NCBI RefSeq assembly: GCF_011764585.1
Contig: NZ_AP022853.1
Span: 1,905,501-1,969,500, forward strand
Direction of reading: 5' to 3'
DNA: 64,000 nt
Source of the DNA: Sulfurimicrobium lacus
Lineage (GTDB): Bacteria > Pseudomonadota > Gammaproteobacteria > Burkholderiales > Sulfuricellaceae
Positions 46,631 to 54,661 of this stretch are shown here, piece after piece. The notes beneath the pieces are model-generated. The model did not search any database and had not been told where the DNA came from. It was given only the letters and a program-made list of their open reading frames with translations. Every line of letters begins with the position of its first letter. Position 1 is the stretch's first letter. The translations under genes and the position numbers were made by a program.

Positions 46631-46960
46631 GTGCGCTACGTGCCCAGTATTCCCCCTCCAGTTTCTGCGGTAGATGCGGAAGGGGTGAAGCTGGTCGAAC
46701 GGGCTCGACCAGTCCGGCCCATCTCCACGCCGGTTCTCGCGCCGATAATAATTACCCATTATCGGCGTCCCGTGGGAGTCGGTGCGGAGCGAGAAGAAAA
46801 GGGCGTGGAACATCGCACCGAGACGGACAGGCGCGGCATATGCAGGCGAATCGGCAAAGAGCGCGATAAGTTGCTGTTGAATTCCCGTGCTGAACAGGAG
46901 CGCAGGCGCAATAACCGCCGTCAGGCGGATGTGCGGACTAATATAGACGAAGAAATTTAA
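46631..46960 (+). CDS. Hypothetical basic protein
   Basis: A GTG start at 46631 (GAAGCGGG upstream) gives 109 residues: MRYVPSIPPPVSAVDAEGVK with KLVERARPVRPIS and a charged C-terminal half (TDRRGICRRIGKERDKLLL, RRRNNRRQADVRTNIDEEI). The proline-rich N-terminus and Arg-rich C-terminus fit a small conserved protein, probably co-transcribed with the 43-residue gene 12 bp upstream. Its stop codon overlaps the convergent gene by 4 nt. Confidence 0.6.
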   Translation: MRYVPSIPPPVSAVDAEGVKLVERARPVRPISTPVLAPIIITHYRRPVGVGAEREEKGVEHRTETDRRGICRRIGKERDKLLLNSRAEQERRRNNRRQADVRTNIDEEI

Positions 46961-47199
46961 GGGGCGTTTTTTGTTGTCGATGCGAAAGGGTCTAGCTGAT
47001 AATCGGCCAGGAAATTGTTTTCCTTGAAGCGGCGGAAAGGCATTTGGCACATCAATGCGACGCATTCCTCGAAGGAGAGTTCAACTACCACCGGCATACG
47101 CCGTTCCACCGTTCTCCGGCGGTCTTTCCAGCCTTTGGGCGGATCGCATTCGATTTTTCGCCTGTCGGTCCTGGATCTTTGCTGAAAGACCTTGGCCAT
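46957..47199 (-). CDS. Arginine-rich small protein, paralogous motif
   Basis: The 80-residue protein starts MAKVFQQRSRTDRRKIECD, followed by GWKDRRRTVERRMPVVVEL and a C-terminal acidic/hydrophobic half (SFEECVALMCQMPFRRF). Its first 45 residues align by eye with the 43-residue protein at 46487. AGGAG precedes ATG 47199; the longer frame to 47247 lacks support. It is convergent and overlapping with the 46631 gene. Confidence 0.6.
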   Translation of the reverse strand: MAKVFQQRSRTDRRKIECDPPKGWKDRRRTVERRMPVVVELSFEECVALMCQMPFRRFKENNFLADYQLDPFASTTKNAP

Positions 47200-47573
47200 G
47201 CTTTTCTCCTCGCGAAGCAATGGGTCCAAGATTACTCGAATGACCATGCATTTGATGTACTGTCCAGTCTGTATTCGCTATTCAGGGAATTCCCTCTATT
47301 TCCGCCGGAAATCCAAAGGCCCGCGTTTTCAGAAACAGAAGTGACGCACCTGGGCAGAAAGACGGCAAATCTTGCCGCGTTTTGTTTCATCGGGCTTCAT
47401 TAAATGCCCTGTGGTTTCTCTCCAAATCAATTCCAGAGCCATTTTCAACAACATGCCCCAGGGCTGGTATGCGCTATGCTTCCTGTTCAAGCAGGGAGGC
47501 TGAAACTAAAGTTAAGCGGCCAGGAGCCGATAAATAACTTAAGCAAAGCGTCCGGGAAGCAAAGGAGAACATC
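47200..47573. other. Intergenic region without recognised gene
   Basis: I find no conserved ORF, tRNA or terminator here. It contains the divergent upstream regions of the 46957 gene (minus) and the 47574 gene (plus, AAAGGAG at 47561-47567). Confidence 0.5.
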
Positions 47574-47735
47574 ATGAAAAAAGAGGATATGATCAGACAG
47601 ATTCTGAGAGGTCTTGAATCCGATTTCTTCAAGATCAGTCGCCCGGAACTGGACAAGGAATTGAAGGACGAGTGGCGACGGCTTGACGAAAAGACCTACA
47701 GCGAAATCGCGGAGCTTTACTACACGACTGCATGA
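47574..47735 (+). CDS. 53-residue hypothetical protein
   Basis: ATG 47574 behind AAAGGAG gives MKKEDMIRQILRGLESDFF, then KISRPELDKELKDEWRRLDEKTYSEIAELYY. It is amphipathic and mostly helical, without cysteines or membrane segments. Codon use and the strong ribosome-binding site support translation. Family not recognised. Confidence 0.55.
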   Translation: MKKEDMIRQILRGLESDFFKISRPELDKELKDEWRRLDEKTYSEIAELYYTTA

Positions 47736-47839
47736 GCGAACAGCAATATTCAGGGATTCTTTGATTTATACTCACTCACTCGACTACGGCGGCAAGGGCT
47801 CGCAAGGCCCGCTTGGCCGCCCACAACCCGAATTGAGTG

Positions 47840-48565
47840 ATGGTGAACGTAAATAAATCCCGGCAGGAAGACCAGCCTGCCTATGTCCTGCATACCTACC
47901 CCTACCGCGAGACCAGCCTGATCGTCGAAGTGTTCAGCCAGAACTTCGGCCGCCTGCCGCTCATGGCGCGCGGGGCGCGGCGCCCCAAGTCGGCGGTACG
48001 CGGCTTGCTGATGGCTTTTCAGCCCTTGCATCTGAGCTGGTTCGGCAAGGCCGAGCTGCGCACCCTGCATAGCGCGGAGTGGCAGGGCGGCCAGCCGCAA
48101 CTGCAGGGCATGGCGCTGATGTGCGGCTTCTATCTCAATGAACTACTGCTCAAGCTGTTGCCGCGCGACGATCCTCACGAGACTTTGTTCCGCCATTACC
48201 AAGAGACACTGCAGTTGCTGAGTTCCTGCAGCGACTTTGCGGCAATTCTGCGGCGTTTCGAAAAGCGCCTGCTGCAGGAGCTGGGCTATGCGCTGACGCT
48301 CGACCGCGAAGCTGGCACAAATGCGCCGGTAGTAGCCGGAGAATCCTATCGCTACGTGATCGAGCGCGGCCCGGTGCGGCAATCCGCGGGCGAAATCGGT
48401 GTAGAATTGCGCGGCAAAACCCTGCTCGATCTGGCGGCCGACGACTATAGCGATCCTGTCACGCTGCAGCAGGGAAAAACACTCATGCGTACGTTGCTCA
48501 ACCACTATCTGGGCGACCAGCAGCTCCATACGCGGCAATTTTTGAAGGATTTACAGCAAATATGA
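47840..48565 (+). CDS. recO: DNA repair protein RecO
   Basis: The 241-residue protein has the N-terminal OB fold (AYVLHTYPYRETSLIVEVFSQ, LMARGARRPKS) and helical C-terminal part (GFYLNELLLKLLPRDDPHETLF). RecO loads RecA on SSB-coated DNA with RecR. The start is uncertain (ATG 47840, GTG 47837 or 47843) because no Shine-Dalgarno is clear. In many proteobacteria recO precedes pdxJ and acpS, as here. Confidence 0.94.
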   Translation: MVNVNKSRQEDQPAYVLHTYPYRETSLIVEVFSQNFGRLPLMARGARRPKSAVRGLLMAFQPLHLSWFGKAELRTLHSAEWQGGQPQLQGMALMCGFYLNELLLKLLPRDDPHETLFRHYQETLQLLSSCSDFAAILRRFEKRLLQELGYALTLDREAGTNAPVVAGESYRYVIERGPVRQSAGEIGVELRGKTLLDLAADDYSDPVTLQQGKTLMRTLLNHYLGDQQLHTRQFLKDLQQI

Positions 48566-48584
48566 TCCTGGAAACCTTGGTTGA

Positions 48585-48704
48585 ACAGGCTGGGGTGTGC
48601 GATTTTTCGGGCACGGGGCAAGGCATAACGACGCGGAATGGTTGTTCCATTCCAAGGAGTTATAACGCCGCCCGGTGTTCGAAAAATCGTGCAATCCAGC
48701 CTGT
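48585..48704 (+). ncRNA. Candidate structured RNA or inverted-repeat element upstream of pdxJ
   Basis: A 30-nt left arm (48585-48614) pairs with 48675-48704; most differences from perfect complementarity are G-U pairs, and one is a G-A mismatch. Inside are nested helices: GGGC/GCCC (48616-48619 with 48670-48673), GGC/GCC and ATAAC/GTTAT (48622-48629 with 48659-48669), and a perfect hairpin GGAATGG-TTGTT-CCATTCC (48635-48653). It lies in the 207-bp recO-pdxJ gap, 69 nt before the pdxJ start. I cannot tell whether it acts as RNA or is a DNA repeat. Confidence 0.5.
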
Positions 48705-48772
48705 AGCGGGAAAAAGAAATGCATAATCATGATGTTAATTATAAAAATGAGCGGTCAACCGAGGTTTTCAGG

Positions 48773-49498
48773 ATGATCCAGTTGGGCGTCAACATCGACC
48801 ACGTCGCCACCCTGCGCCAGGCACGCGGCACGATCTATCCCAGCCCGGTGCAAGCGGCGCTGATGGCGGAATCCGCCGGGGCGGACGTGATTACCCTGCA
48901 TCTGCGCGAGGATCGCCGCCACATCCAGGACGCCGACGTGGAAATCCTGCGCCAGTCGCTGCAGACGCGCATGAACCTGGAAATGGCGGTGACCGACGAG
49001 ATGGTGCAGATCGCGTTGCGCATTCGTCCCCAGGACGTGTGCCTGGTGCCGGAAAAGCGCGAGGAGCTGACGACCGAAGGCGGGCTGGATGTGGCGGCGC
49101 ATTTCGCCAAGGTGAGGGAAGCCTGTGCTGCGCTGGGTGCGGCGGGGATTCGCGTGTCGCTGTTCATCGATGCCGACCGCAAGCAGCTGGACGCATCAAA
49201 GGCCGCCGGTGCTCCGGTGGTGGAAATTCATACCGGCCATTACGCCGATGCGACCAGCCGGGTCGAGCAGCAAAAGGAATTCGAACGCATTGCCGATGCC
49301 GTGGCCTACGGCCAGTCCATCGGCCTGCAGGTCAATGCCGGACACGGTTTGCACTACCACAACGTTCAGCCCATTGCCGCGCTGCCGGGCATGGCCGAAC
49401 TCAACATCGGTCACGCCATCGTCGCTCACGCGCTCTTCGTCGGCTGGGAGAACGCAGTGCGGGAAATGAAATCCCTGATGTTGGCGGCCCGTTCTTAA
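48773..49498 (+). CDS. pdxJ: Pyridoxine 5'-phosphate synthase
   Basis: The 241-residue TIM-barrel enzyme condenses 1-deoxyxylulose-5-phosphate and aminoacetone phosphate in vitamin B6 synthesis. Motifs: [44 protein letters not shown] and [17 protein letters not shown] 48773 begins MIQLGVNID; the open frame extends upstream to 48719 without support. The stop TAA is directly followed by the acpS GTG. Confidence 0.97.
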   Translation: MIQLGVNIDHVATLRQARGTIYPSPVQAALMAESAGADVITLHLREDRRHIQDADVEILRQSLQTRMNLEMAVTDEMVQIALRIRPQDVCLVPEKREELTTEGGLDVAAHFAKVREACAALGAAGIRVSLFIDADRKQLDASKAAGAPVVEIHTGHYADATSRVEQQKEFERIADAVAYGQSIGLQVNAGHGLHYHNVQPIAALPGMAELNIGHAIVAHALFVGWENAVREMKSLMLAARS

Positions 49499-49876
49499 GT
49501 GATTTTCGGCATCGGTACCGACATCGTTTCTATCCATCGCATCGCGGCGGCGTTGGCGCGGCATGGCGAGGCTTTCGCGCAACGCATTCTGGCGCCGCAG
49601 GAGTGGGACGGTTTTATCGCCAATGCCCAGCCCGCGCGCTTTCTCGCCAAGCGATTCGCTGCCAAGGAGGCTTTCTCCAAAGCCCTTGGCACGGGGATGC
49701 GCGCCCCGGTGACCTGGCGCAATATCAGCGTGGTCCACGATGAGCTGGGCAAACCATTATTGAATTTTGATCCCGAACTGGCCGCAGTGCTCGGCCGTCA
49801 TGCCATTCGCAGCCATCACCTTTCCATCAGCGATGAGAAAGAAATGGCTGCGGCTTTCGTGGTTCTTGAAAAATAA
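49499..49876 (+). CDS. acpS: Holo-[acyl-carrier-protein] synthase
   Basis: The 125-residue phosphopantetheinyl transferase starts from a GTG touching the pdxJ stop: MIFGIGTDIVSIHRI. FLAKRFAAKEAFSKALGTG holds the conserved Lys-Glu of the active site; HHLSISDEKEMAAAFVV closes the protein. It attaches 4'-phosphopantetheine to ACP. Confidence 0.96.
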   Translation: MIFGIGTDIVSIHRIAAALARHGEAFAQRILAPQEWDGFIANAQPARFLAKRFAAKEAFSKALGTGMRAPVTWRNISVVHDELGKPLLNFDPELAAVLGRHAIRSHHLSISDEKEMAAAFVVLEK

Positions 49877-49885
49877 GGAGAGAGC

Positions 49886-50962
49886 ATGTCGCTGGGCCCG
49901 GTGATGCTGGATGTGGTGGGAAAGACGCTGAGCGACGACGATCGCCGGCGATTGAAGCATCCGCTGGTCGGCGGGGTAATTTTGTTCAGCCGCAACTACG
50001 AATCGCCGGAACAGCTGCGCCAGCTCACCGCCGAAATACACGCCCTGCGCACGCCTCCGCTGCTGATCGCGGTGGACCATGAGGGGGGCAGGGTGCAACG
50101 CTTCAAGGAAGGTTTCACCCGCCTGCCGCCGATGCGCGAGCTCGGGATGATCTGGGACGAACACCACGGCCGCGCCAAGTCTCTCGCGCAGCAGACCGGC
50201 CATGTGCTTGCCGCCGAACTGCGCGCGCATGGGGTGGATTTCAGCTTCACCCCGGTGCTGGACGTCGATTACGGCGCCAGCGGCGTGATCGGCAGCCGCG
50301 CTTTTCACCGCAAGCCGCAGGCCATTGCCGATCTGGCGCACAGCCTGATGCTGGGATTGAAGCTGGGCGGCATGGCGGCGGTGGGGAAGCATTTTCCCGG
50401 CCACGGCTTCGTGCGCGCCGATTCGCATCTTGAAGTGCCGGTGGACGAGCGTTCCTTTGCAGATATCGAGGACGAAGACCTGGTGCCGTTCCGGCAGATG
50501 ATCGATTTCGGCATGGCTGCCATCATGCCCGCCCACGTGATCTATCCCCGTGTGGACCCGAATCCGGCGGGATTCTCCAGCGTCTGGCTGAAGGATATAT
50601 TGCGCAAGCGGCTGGGTTTCGACGGCGTGATCTTCAGCGACGATCTCTCCATGGCCGGGGCGCACGTGGCCGGCGGGCCGGTGCAGCGGGCAATGGCGGC
50701 GCTCAAGGCCGGCTGCGACATGGTGCTGCTATGCAACAAGCCGGATGACGCGGATGAACTGCTGGCCGGCCTGCATTACGAAATGCCGGCGGTGGGCGTG
50801 TTGCGCCTGCTGCGCATGCACGGCAAGCCGCATCCGCTGTCGATGGCGAAATTGCACGAAGACGCCAATTTCCTCAAGGCGATCCATGCGGTGGGCAGTA
50901 TCGGCATCCACGAGGGCAATTTGCCGCTGAACGATCCCACTAACAGTTGCGGACATAGTTGA
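49886..50962 (+). CDS. nagZ: Beta-N-acetylglucosaminidase NagZ
   Basis: The 358-residue GH3 enzyme removes N-acetylglucosamine from muropeptides in cytoplasmic peptidoglycan recycling. The signature KHFPGHG (about residue 165), [11 protein letters not shown] and the catalytic Asp in [10 protein letters not shown] are present. GGAGAGAGC precedes the ATG. The stop overlaps the next gene by one base (TGATG). Confidence 0.95.
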   Translation: MSLGPVMLDVVGKTLSDDDRRRLKHPLVGGVILFSRNYESPEQLRQLTAEIHALRTPPLLIAVDHEGGRVQRFKEGFTRLPPMRELGMIWDEHHGRAKSLAQQTGHVLAAELRAHGVDFSFTPVLDVDYGASGVIGSRAFHRKPQAIADLAHSLMLGLKLGGMAAVGKHFPGHGFVRADSHLEVPVDERSFADIEDEDLVPFRQMIDFGMAAIMPAHVIYPRVDPNPAGFSSVWLKDILRKRLGFDGVIFSDDLSMAGAHVAGGPVQRAMAALKAGCDMVLLCNKPDDADELLAGLHYEMPAVGVLRLLRMHGKPHPLSMAKLHEDANFLKAIHAVGSIGIHEGNLPLNDPTNSCGHS

Positions 50963-51630
50963 TGAACCTTTCTTCCTGTCGCCAGTGCCCGCGTCTGGCC
51001 GATTTTCTCGACCAGGTACGGGTGGATAGCCCGGATTATTTCGCGCGCCCGGTGCCGCCCTTCGGCGTTGCCGATCCGCGTCTGCTGATAGTCGGCTTGG
51101 CGCCCGGCATGCACGGTGCAAACCGCACCGGCCGGCCGTTTACCGGCGATTTTGCGGGTATCCTGTTGTATCGGACCCTGCACCGTTTCGGTTTTGCCAG
51201 CCAGCCGGAATCCGTCAGCGCCGATGATGCGCTGCAATTGCTGGACTGCCGCATCACCAACGCAGTGAAGTGCCTGCCGCCGCAGAACAAGCCGGAAACC
51301 GCCGAGATCCGCCAGTGCAACGCTTACCTGCGCAGCGAGCTGGCGGGCTTGCCGGAAGGCACGGCGGTGCTGGCGCTGGGCAATGTCGCGCATCAGGCGG
51401 TGCTGCTGGCGCAGGGGTTGAAGATCAAGGCTTACCCGTTCGGGCATGGCACCCACTACCAGCTGCCCAGCGGCCTGAGCCTTTATTCCAGCTACCATTG
51501 CAGCCGCTATAATACTCAGACCAGGCGCCTTACCGCCGAGATGTTCGAGGCGGTGTTCGCCGATATTCGTCATTACCTTGATGGACCTTCACTATGCCCT
51601 ACGTCAACATCCGCATCGCCGGAACGCTGA
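50962..51630 (+). CDS. Family 5 uracil-DNA glycosylase (UdgB-type)
   Basis: The 222-residue protein has GLAPGMHGANRTGRPFTGD, the family-5 active-site region, and four cysteines suited to a 4Fe-4S cluster (CRQC near the N-terminus, NAVKCLPP, YHCSRYNTQ). UdgB enzymes remove uracil, and often hypoxanthine or xanthine, from DNA. Start ATG 50962 overlaps the nagZ stop. Its 3' end overlaps the tautomerase gene by 37 bp, so the last residues ([12 protein letters not shown]) may be non-essential. Confidence 0.88.
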   Translation: MNLSSCRQCPRLADFLDQVRVDSPDYFARPVPPFGVADPRLLIVGLAPGMHGANRTGRPFTGDFAGILLYRTLHRFGFASQPESVSADDALQLLDCRITNAVKCLPPQNKPETAEIRQCNAYLRSELAGLPEGTAVLALGNVAHQAVLLAQGLKIKAYPFGHGTHYQLPSGLSLYSSYHCSRYNTQTRRLTAEMFEAVFADIRHYLDGPSLCPTSTSASPER

Positions 51631-51779
51631 GCCGCGAACAGAAGCAGAAAATCGCCGAGGAAATCACCGATACGCTGGAGCGTATCGCCCTCAAGCCGAA
51701 ATCCTATACCTACATTGCTTTTGACGAATTGCCCGAAGAAAACTGGGCGATCGCGGGAAAGCTGCTAGACGACGAGTAA
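51594..51779 (+). CDS. 4-oxalocrotonate tautomerase-family protein
   Basis: The 61-residue protein starts [21 protein letters not shown]; Pro2 is the catalytic base after Met removal. Length and the alpha-beta repeat fit small tautomerases that assemble as hexamers. The substrate cannot be told. It overlaps the glycosylase gene by 37 bp and its stop overlaps the uvrC ATG by one base. Confidence 0.85.
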   Translation: MPYVNIRIAGTLSREQKQKIAEEITDTLERIALKPKSYTYIAFDELPEENWAIAGKLLDDE

Positions 51780-53578
51780 TGTTCGACAGCAAGACCTTTC
51801 TCGCCAATTTGCCCCACCTCCCCGGCGTCTACCGCATGTTCAACGCGGCGGGGGAGGTGATCTACGTCGGCAAGGCGCGTGACCTCAAGAAGCGCGTGAC
51901 GTCCTATTTCCAGAAGACCGACCACATTCCGCGCACGCGCCTGATGGTCTCGCAGATCGCCAATATCGAGACCACGGTCACGCGCAGCGAGGCCGAAGCG
52001 CTGCTGCTGGAAAACAACCTGATCAAGTCGCTCGCGCCGCGTTTCAATATCCTGTTTCGCGACGACAAGTCCTATCCCTTCATCGTCCTCACCGGGCACC
52101 GTTTTCCCCGGCTCGGCTACTACCGCGGCGTGCAGCACAAGGGCAACCAGTATTTCGGCCCTTTCCCCAATGCCGGCGCGGTCAAGGAGAGCATCCAGCT
52201 GCTGCAGAAGGTGTTCCGCCTGCGCACCTGCGAGGACAGCGTGTTCAGCAACCGCTCGCGCCCCTGCCTGCTGCACCAGATCCAGCGCTGTACTGCGCCC
52301 TGCGTGGGTTTGATCGACCCGGAGAGCTACCGCGCCGACGTGCACCATGCCGCCTTGTTCATGCAGGGCAAAGATCAACAGGTGATATCAGCCATTTCCG
52401 AAAAAATGCAGCTGGCGGCAGAGCAGTTGCATTACGAGGAAGCCGCGCTGTACCGCGACCAGATCGGCGCCTTGCGCCGGGTGCAGGAGAAGCAGTACGT
52501 CAGCAGCAGCAGCGGGGCGGATGCGGACATCGTCGCGTGCTACGAGCAGCAAGGCATGGTGTGCGTCAACCTGGTGATGGTGCGGGGCGGGCGGCACTTG
52601 GGCGACAAGAGCTTCTTCCCCAGCAATGCCGGCCAGTACGACACCGCAGCGGCGCTGGAAGCGTTCCTTGAGCAGCACTACCTCAGCCAGCCGGTGCCGC
52701 GCCAGATTCTCGTCAGCGAGGCGCTTGACGGCGAAGCGCTGGAGACCTTGCTGAGCGAGCAGGCGCGCCACAAGGTGCAGATCAGCTGGCGCGTCACCGG
52801 CGAGCGCCGCGTGTGGGTGGAAATGGCGCTCACCAACGCGCGCCTGGCCGTGGCGCAGCGCCTCAGCCAGCAGGCGAACCAGGAGGCCCGGCTGGCGGCG
52901 TTGCAGCAGGCGCTGGACCTGACCGACGCCCTGCAGCGCATCGAGTGCTTCGACATCAGCCATACCATGGGCGAGGCGACCGTGGCTTCGTGCGTGGTAT
53001 TCGACCAGGGCGACATGCGCAACGGCGAATACCGCCGCTACAACATCAGCGGCATTACGCCGGGCGACGATTTCGCCGCCATGCGCGACGCGCTGCAACG
53101 GCGCTACAGCAAGATCGCGGCGGGCGAGGGCAAGATGCCGGACCTGATCCTGATCGATGGCGGAAAGGGGCAACTCGGCATCGCGGTAGAGGTGCTCGCC
53201 GACCTCGGCTTGAACGATGTGGCGCTGGTGGGCGTGGCCAAGGGCGAGGCGCGCAAACCCGGCCTGGAGCAGCTTATTTTCCCTGATCGCGACAAACCGT
53301 TACAATTACCCAAGGATAGCCCGGCCCTGCACCTGATCCAGCAAATCCGCGACGAGGCCCACCGGTTCGCCATCAGCGGCCACCGGGCCAAGCGCGGCAA
53401 GGCGCGGACCCATTCCTCCCTGGAGGACATCGGCGGCATCGGCGCCAAGCGGAGGCAGCGCTTGCTGGCCCGTTTCGGCGGTTTGAAAGGGGTGGTAGCG
53501 GCCAACGTGGACGAGCTTACCCAGGTGGAAGGGATCAGCCGTGCGCTGGCGGAAAAGATTTACGAGGAATTACACTAG
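51779..53578 (+). CDS. uvrC: UvrABC system protein C
   Basis: The 599-residue nuclease has an N-terminal GIY-YIG domain ([26 protein letters not shown]) for the 3' incision, a UVR motif (about 200-235), and an RNase H-like domain for the 5' incision ([31 protein letters not shown]) followed by helix-hairpin-helix motifs ([28 protein letters not shown]). It acts in nucleotide excision repair, as does Mfd in this window. Confidence 0.97.
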   Translation: MFDSKTFLANLPHLPGVYRMFNAAGEVIYVGKARDLKKRVTSYFQKTDHIPRTRLMVSQIANIETTVTRSEAEALLLENNLIKSLAPRFNILFRDDKSYPFIVLTGHRFPRLGYYRGVQHKGNQYFGPFPNAGAVKESIQLLQKVFRLRTCEDSVFSNRSRPCLLHQIQRCTAPCVGLIDPESYRADVHHAALFMQGKDQQVISAISEKMQLAAEQLHYEEAALYRDQIGALRRVQEKQYVSSSSGADADIVACYEQQGMVCVNLVMVRGGRHLGDKSFFPSNAGQYDTAAALEAFLEQHYLSQPVPRQILVSEALDGEALETLLSEQARHKVQISWRVTGERRVWVEMALTNARLAVAQRLSQQANQEARLAALQQALDLTDALQRIECFDISHTMGEATVASCVVFDQGDMRNGEYRRYNISGITPGDDFAAMRDALQRRYSKIAAGEGKMPDLILIDGGKGQLGIAVEVLADLGLNDVALVGVAKGEARKPGLEQLIFPDRDKPLQLPKDSPALHLIQQIRDEAHRFAISGHRAKRGKARTHSSLEDIGGIGAKRRQRLLARFGGLKGVVAANVDELTQVEGISRALAEKIYEELH

Positions 53579-53585
53579 CTGTTAG

Positions 53586-53660
53586 AAGTCAGCTATCAGC
53601 TGTCAGCCAGAACCCCGTGAGGGGGCTTGCTGATGGCTGACCACTGATAGCTGATAGCTT
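53586..53660. repeat. Heptamer-based inverted repeat between uvrC and pgsA
   Basis: The left arm (53586-53609) contains three 7-bp units of the form TNTCAGC; the right arm (53634-53660) is their imperfect complement (TGATAGC units). The loop carries CCCC-GTGA-GGGG. It could fold into a hairpin of about 24 bp, but lacks a T tract. Confidence 0.75.
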
Positions 53661-53675
53661 ACTTGTTAGGCCAAC

Positions 53676-54248
53676 ATGCCATTAAATATACCGAATCTAC
53701 TTACCTGGCTCAGGATCCTCCTGATACCGGTATTCGTCGTCATGTTCTATTTGCCGCAGGACTGGTTTTCCGCGCATGAAGTCAACCTCATCGCCACGGC
53801 GATATTTGCCGCCGCCGCTGTTACCGACTGGCTCGACGGCTACCTGGCGCGGGCTTTGAACCAGACGTCCGCGTTCGGTGCCTTTCTCGATCCAGTCGCC
53901 GATAAGCTCATGGTGGCTGCCGCCCTCGTATTGTTGGTCAAGCTGCAGCGCGTGGACGCCGGCATCGCCCTCATCATCATCGGCCGCGAAATCGCGATTT
54001 CCGCCCTGCGCGAGTGGATGGCCGGGCTCGGCAAGAGCAAGAACGTGGCGGTCTCCTTCGTCGGCAAGCTGAAAACCACCGCACAGATGGCCGCGATTCC
54101 TCTTTTGCTCTATCACGGCAAGATTGGCGGCCAGATTGATTCTCAGGCCGTCGGGACAATTTTTATCTACGTTGCGGCGGTTTTGACTTTGTGGTCAATG
54201 GGTTATTACCTGAAGAAGGCCTGGCCGCAGATCGCAGAGCAAAATTGA
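53676..54248 (+). CDS. pgsA: CDP-diacylglycerol-glycerol-3-phosphate 3-phosphatidyltransferase
   Basis: The 190-residue membrane enzyme starts MPLNIPNLLTWLRILLIPVF and has the CDP-alcohol phosphotransferase motif DWLDGYLARALNQTSAFGAFLDPVADK written as D-G-x2-A-R-x8-G-x3-D-x3-D. It makes phosphatidylglycerophosphate at the inner membrane. uvrC-pgsA adjacency is widespread, and tRNA-Gly and tRNA-Cys often follow. Confidence 0.96.
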   Translation: MPLNIPNLLTWLRILLIPVFVVMFYLPQDWFSAHEVNLIATAIFAAAAVTDWLDGYLARALNQTSAFGAFLDPVADKLMVAAALVLLVKLQRVDAGIALIIIGREIAISALREWMAGLGKSKNVAVSFVGKLKTTAQMAAIPLLLYHGKIGGQIDSQAVGTIFIYVAAVLTLWSMGYYLKKAWPQIAEQN

Positions 54249-54304
54249 ATGGCCAGGATGCTTGACATCAGGCGCTAGATCATTAAAATGGCGGCTTCTC
54301 AAAT

Positions 54305-54380
<76 letters not shown>

Positions 54381-54386
54381 GAATAC

Positions 54387-54414
54387 AAGGGAAAGCGTAA
54401 AGCTTTCCCTTTTT
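54387..54414 (+). terminator. Terminator-like hairpin after tRNA-Gly
   Basis: A perfect 10-bp stem (54387-54396 with 54402-54411, loop GTAAA) runs into TTTT. tRNA-Cys follows 28 bp later. Confidence 0.75.
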
Positions 54415-54441
54415 AGTTCCAGTAGTTTGCCAGGTTACACT

Positions 54442-54515
54442 GGCGGGGTAGCAAAGAGGTTATGCAGCGGCCTGCAAAGCCGTTTAGACCGGTTCGATTC
54501 CGGTCCCCGCCTCCA
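54442..54515 (+). tRNA. tRNA-Cys (anticodon GCA)
   Basis: The 74-nt cloverleaf begins GGCGGGG and closes CCCCGCC-T, with CCA at 54513-54515. The anticodon loop reads CT-GCA-AA. It is the likely prophage attachment locus, because an integrase gene lies 147 bp downstream. Confidence 0.96.
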
Positions 54516-54539
54516 ATAAATTCAAAGACTTACAACGAT

Positions 54540-54573
54540 AAAACGAACTTGCAGAAGTGGGCGAGTTCGTTTT
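54540..54573 (+). terminator. Hairpin after tRNA-Cys
   Basis: AAAACGAACT (54540-54549) pairs perfectly with AGTTCGTTTT (54564-54573). The T-rich right arm could end the tRNA transcript. Confidence 0.6.
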
Positions 54574-54593
54574 AACCCGTTGTTATTCGCATC

Positions 54594-54629
54594 TTGCCAC
54601 TCGTAAAAAGCTCTTTGCCACTCTATAAT
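54594..54629 (+). promoter_or_regulatory. Direct repeats and -10 box upstream of the integrase
   Basis: TTGCCACTC occurs at 54594-54602 and 54615-54623, 21 bp (two helical turns) apart, right before TATAAT at 54624-54629. The repeats are candidate binding sites for the integrase arm domain or an excisionase, and the TATAAT is the likely int -10. Confidence 0.45.
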
Positions 54630-54661
54630 CGTTATGGTTGGTAACTTAGGCGAGTCTTTAC

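Noticed and set aside
47044-47403. 119-codon plus-strand frame
   Set aside because: Overlaps the better supported 80-residue gene on the minus strand and has no start signal.
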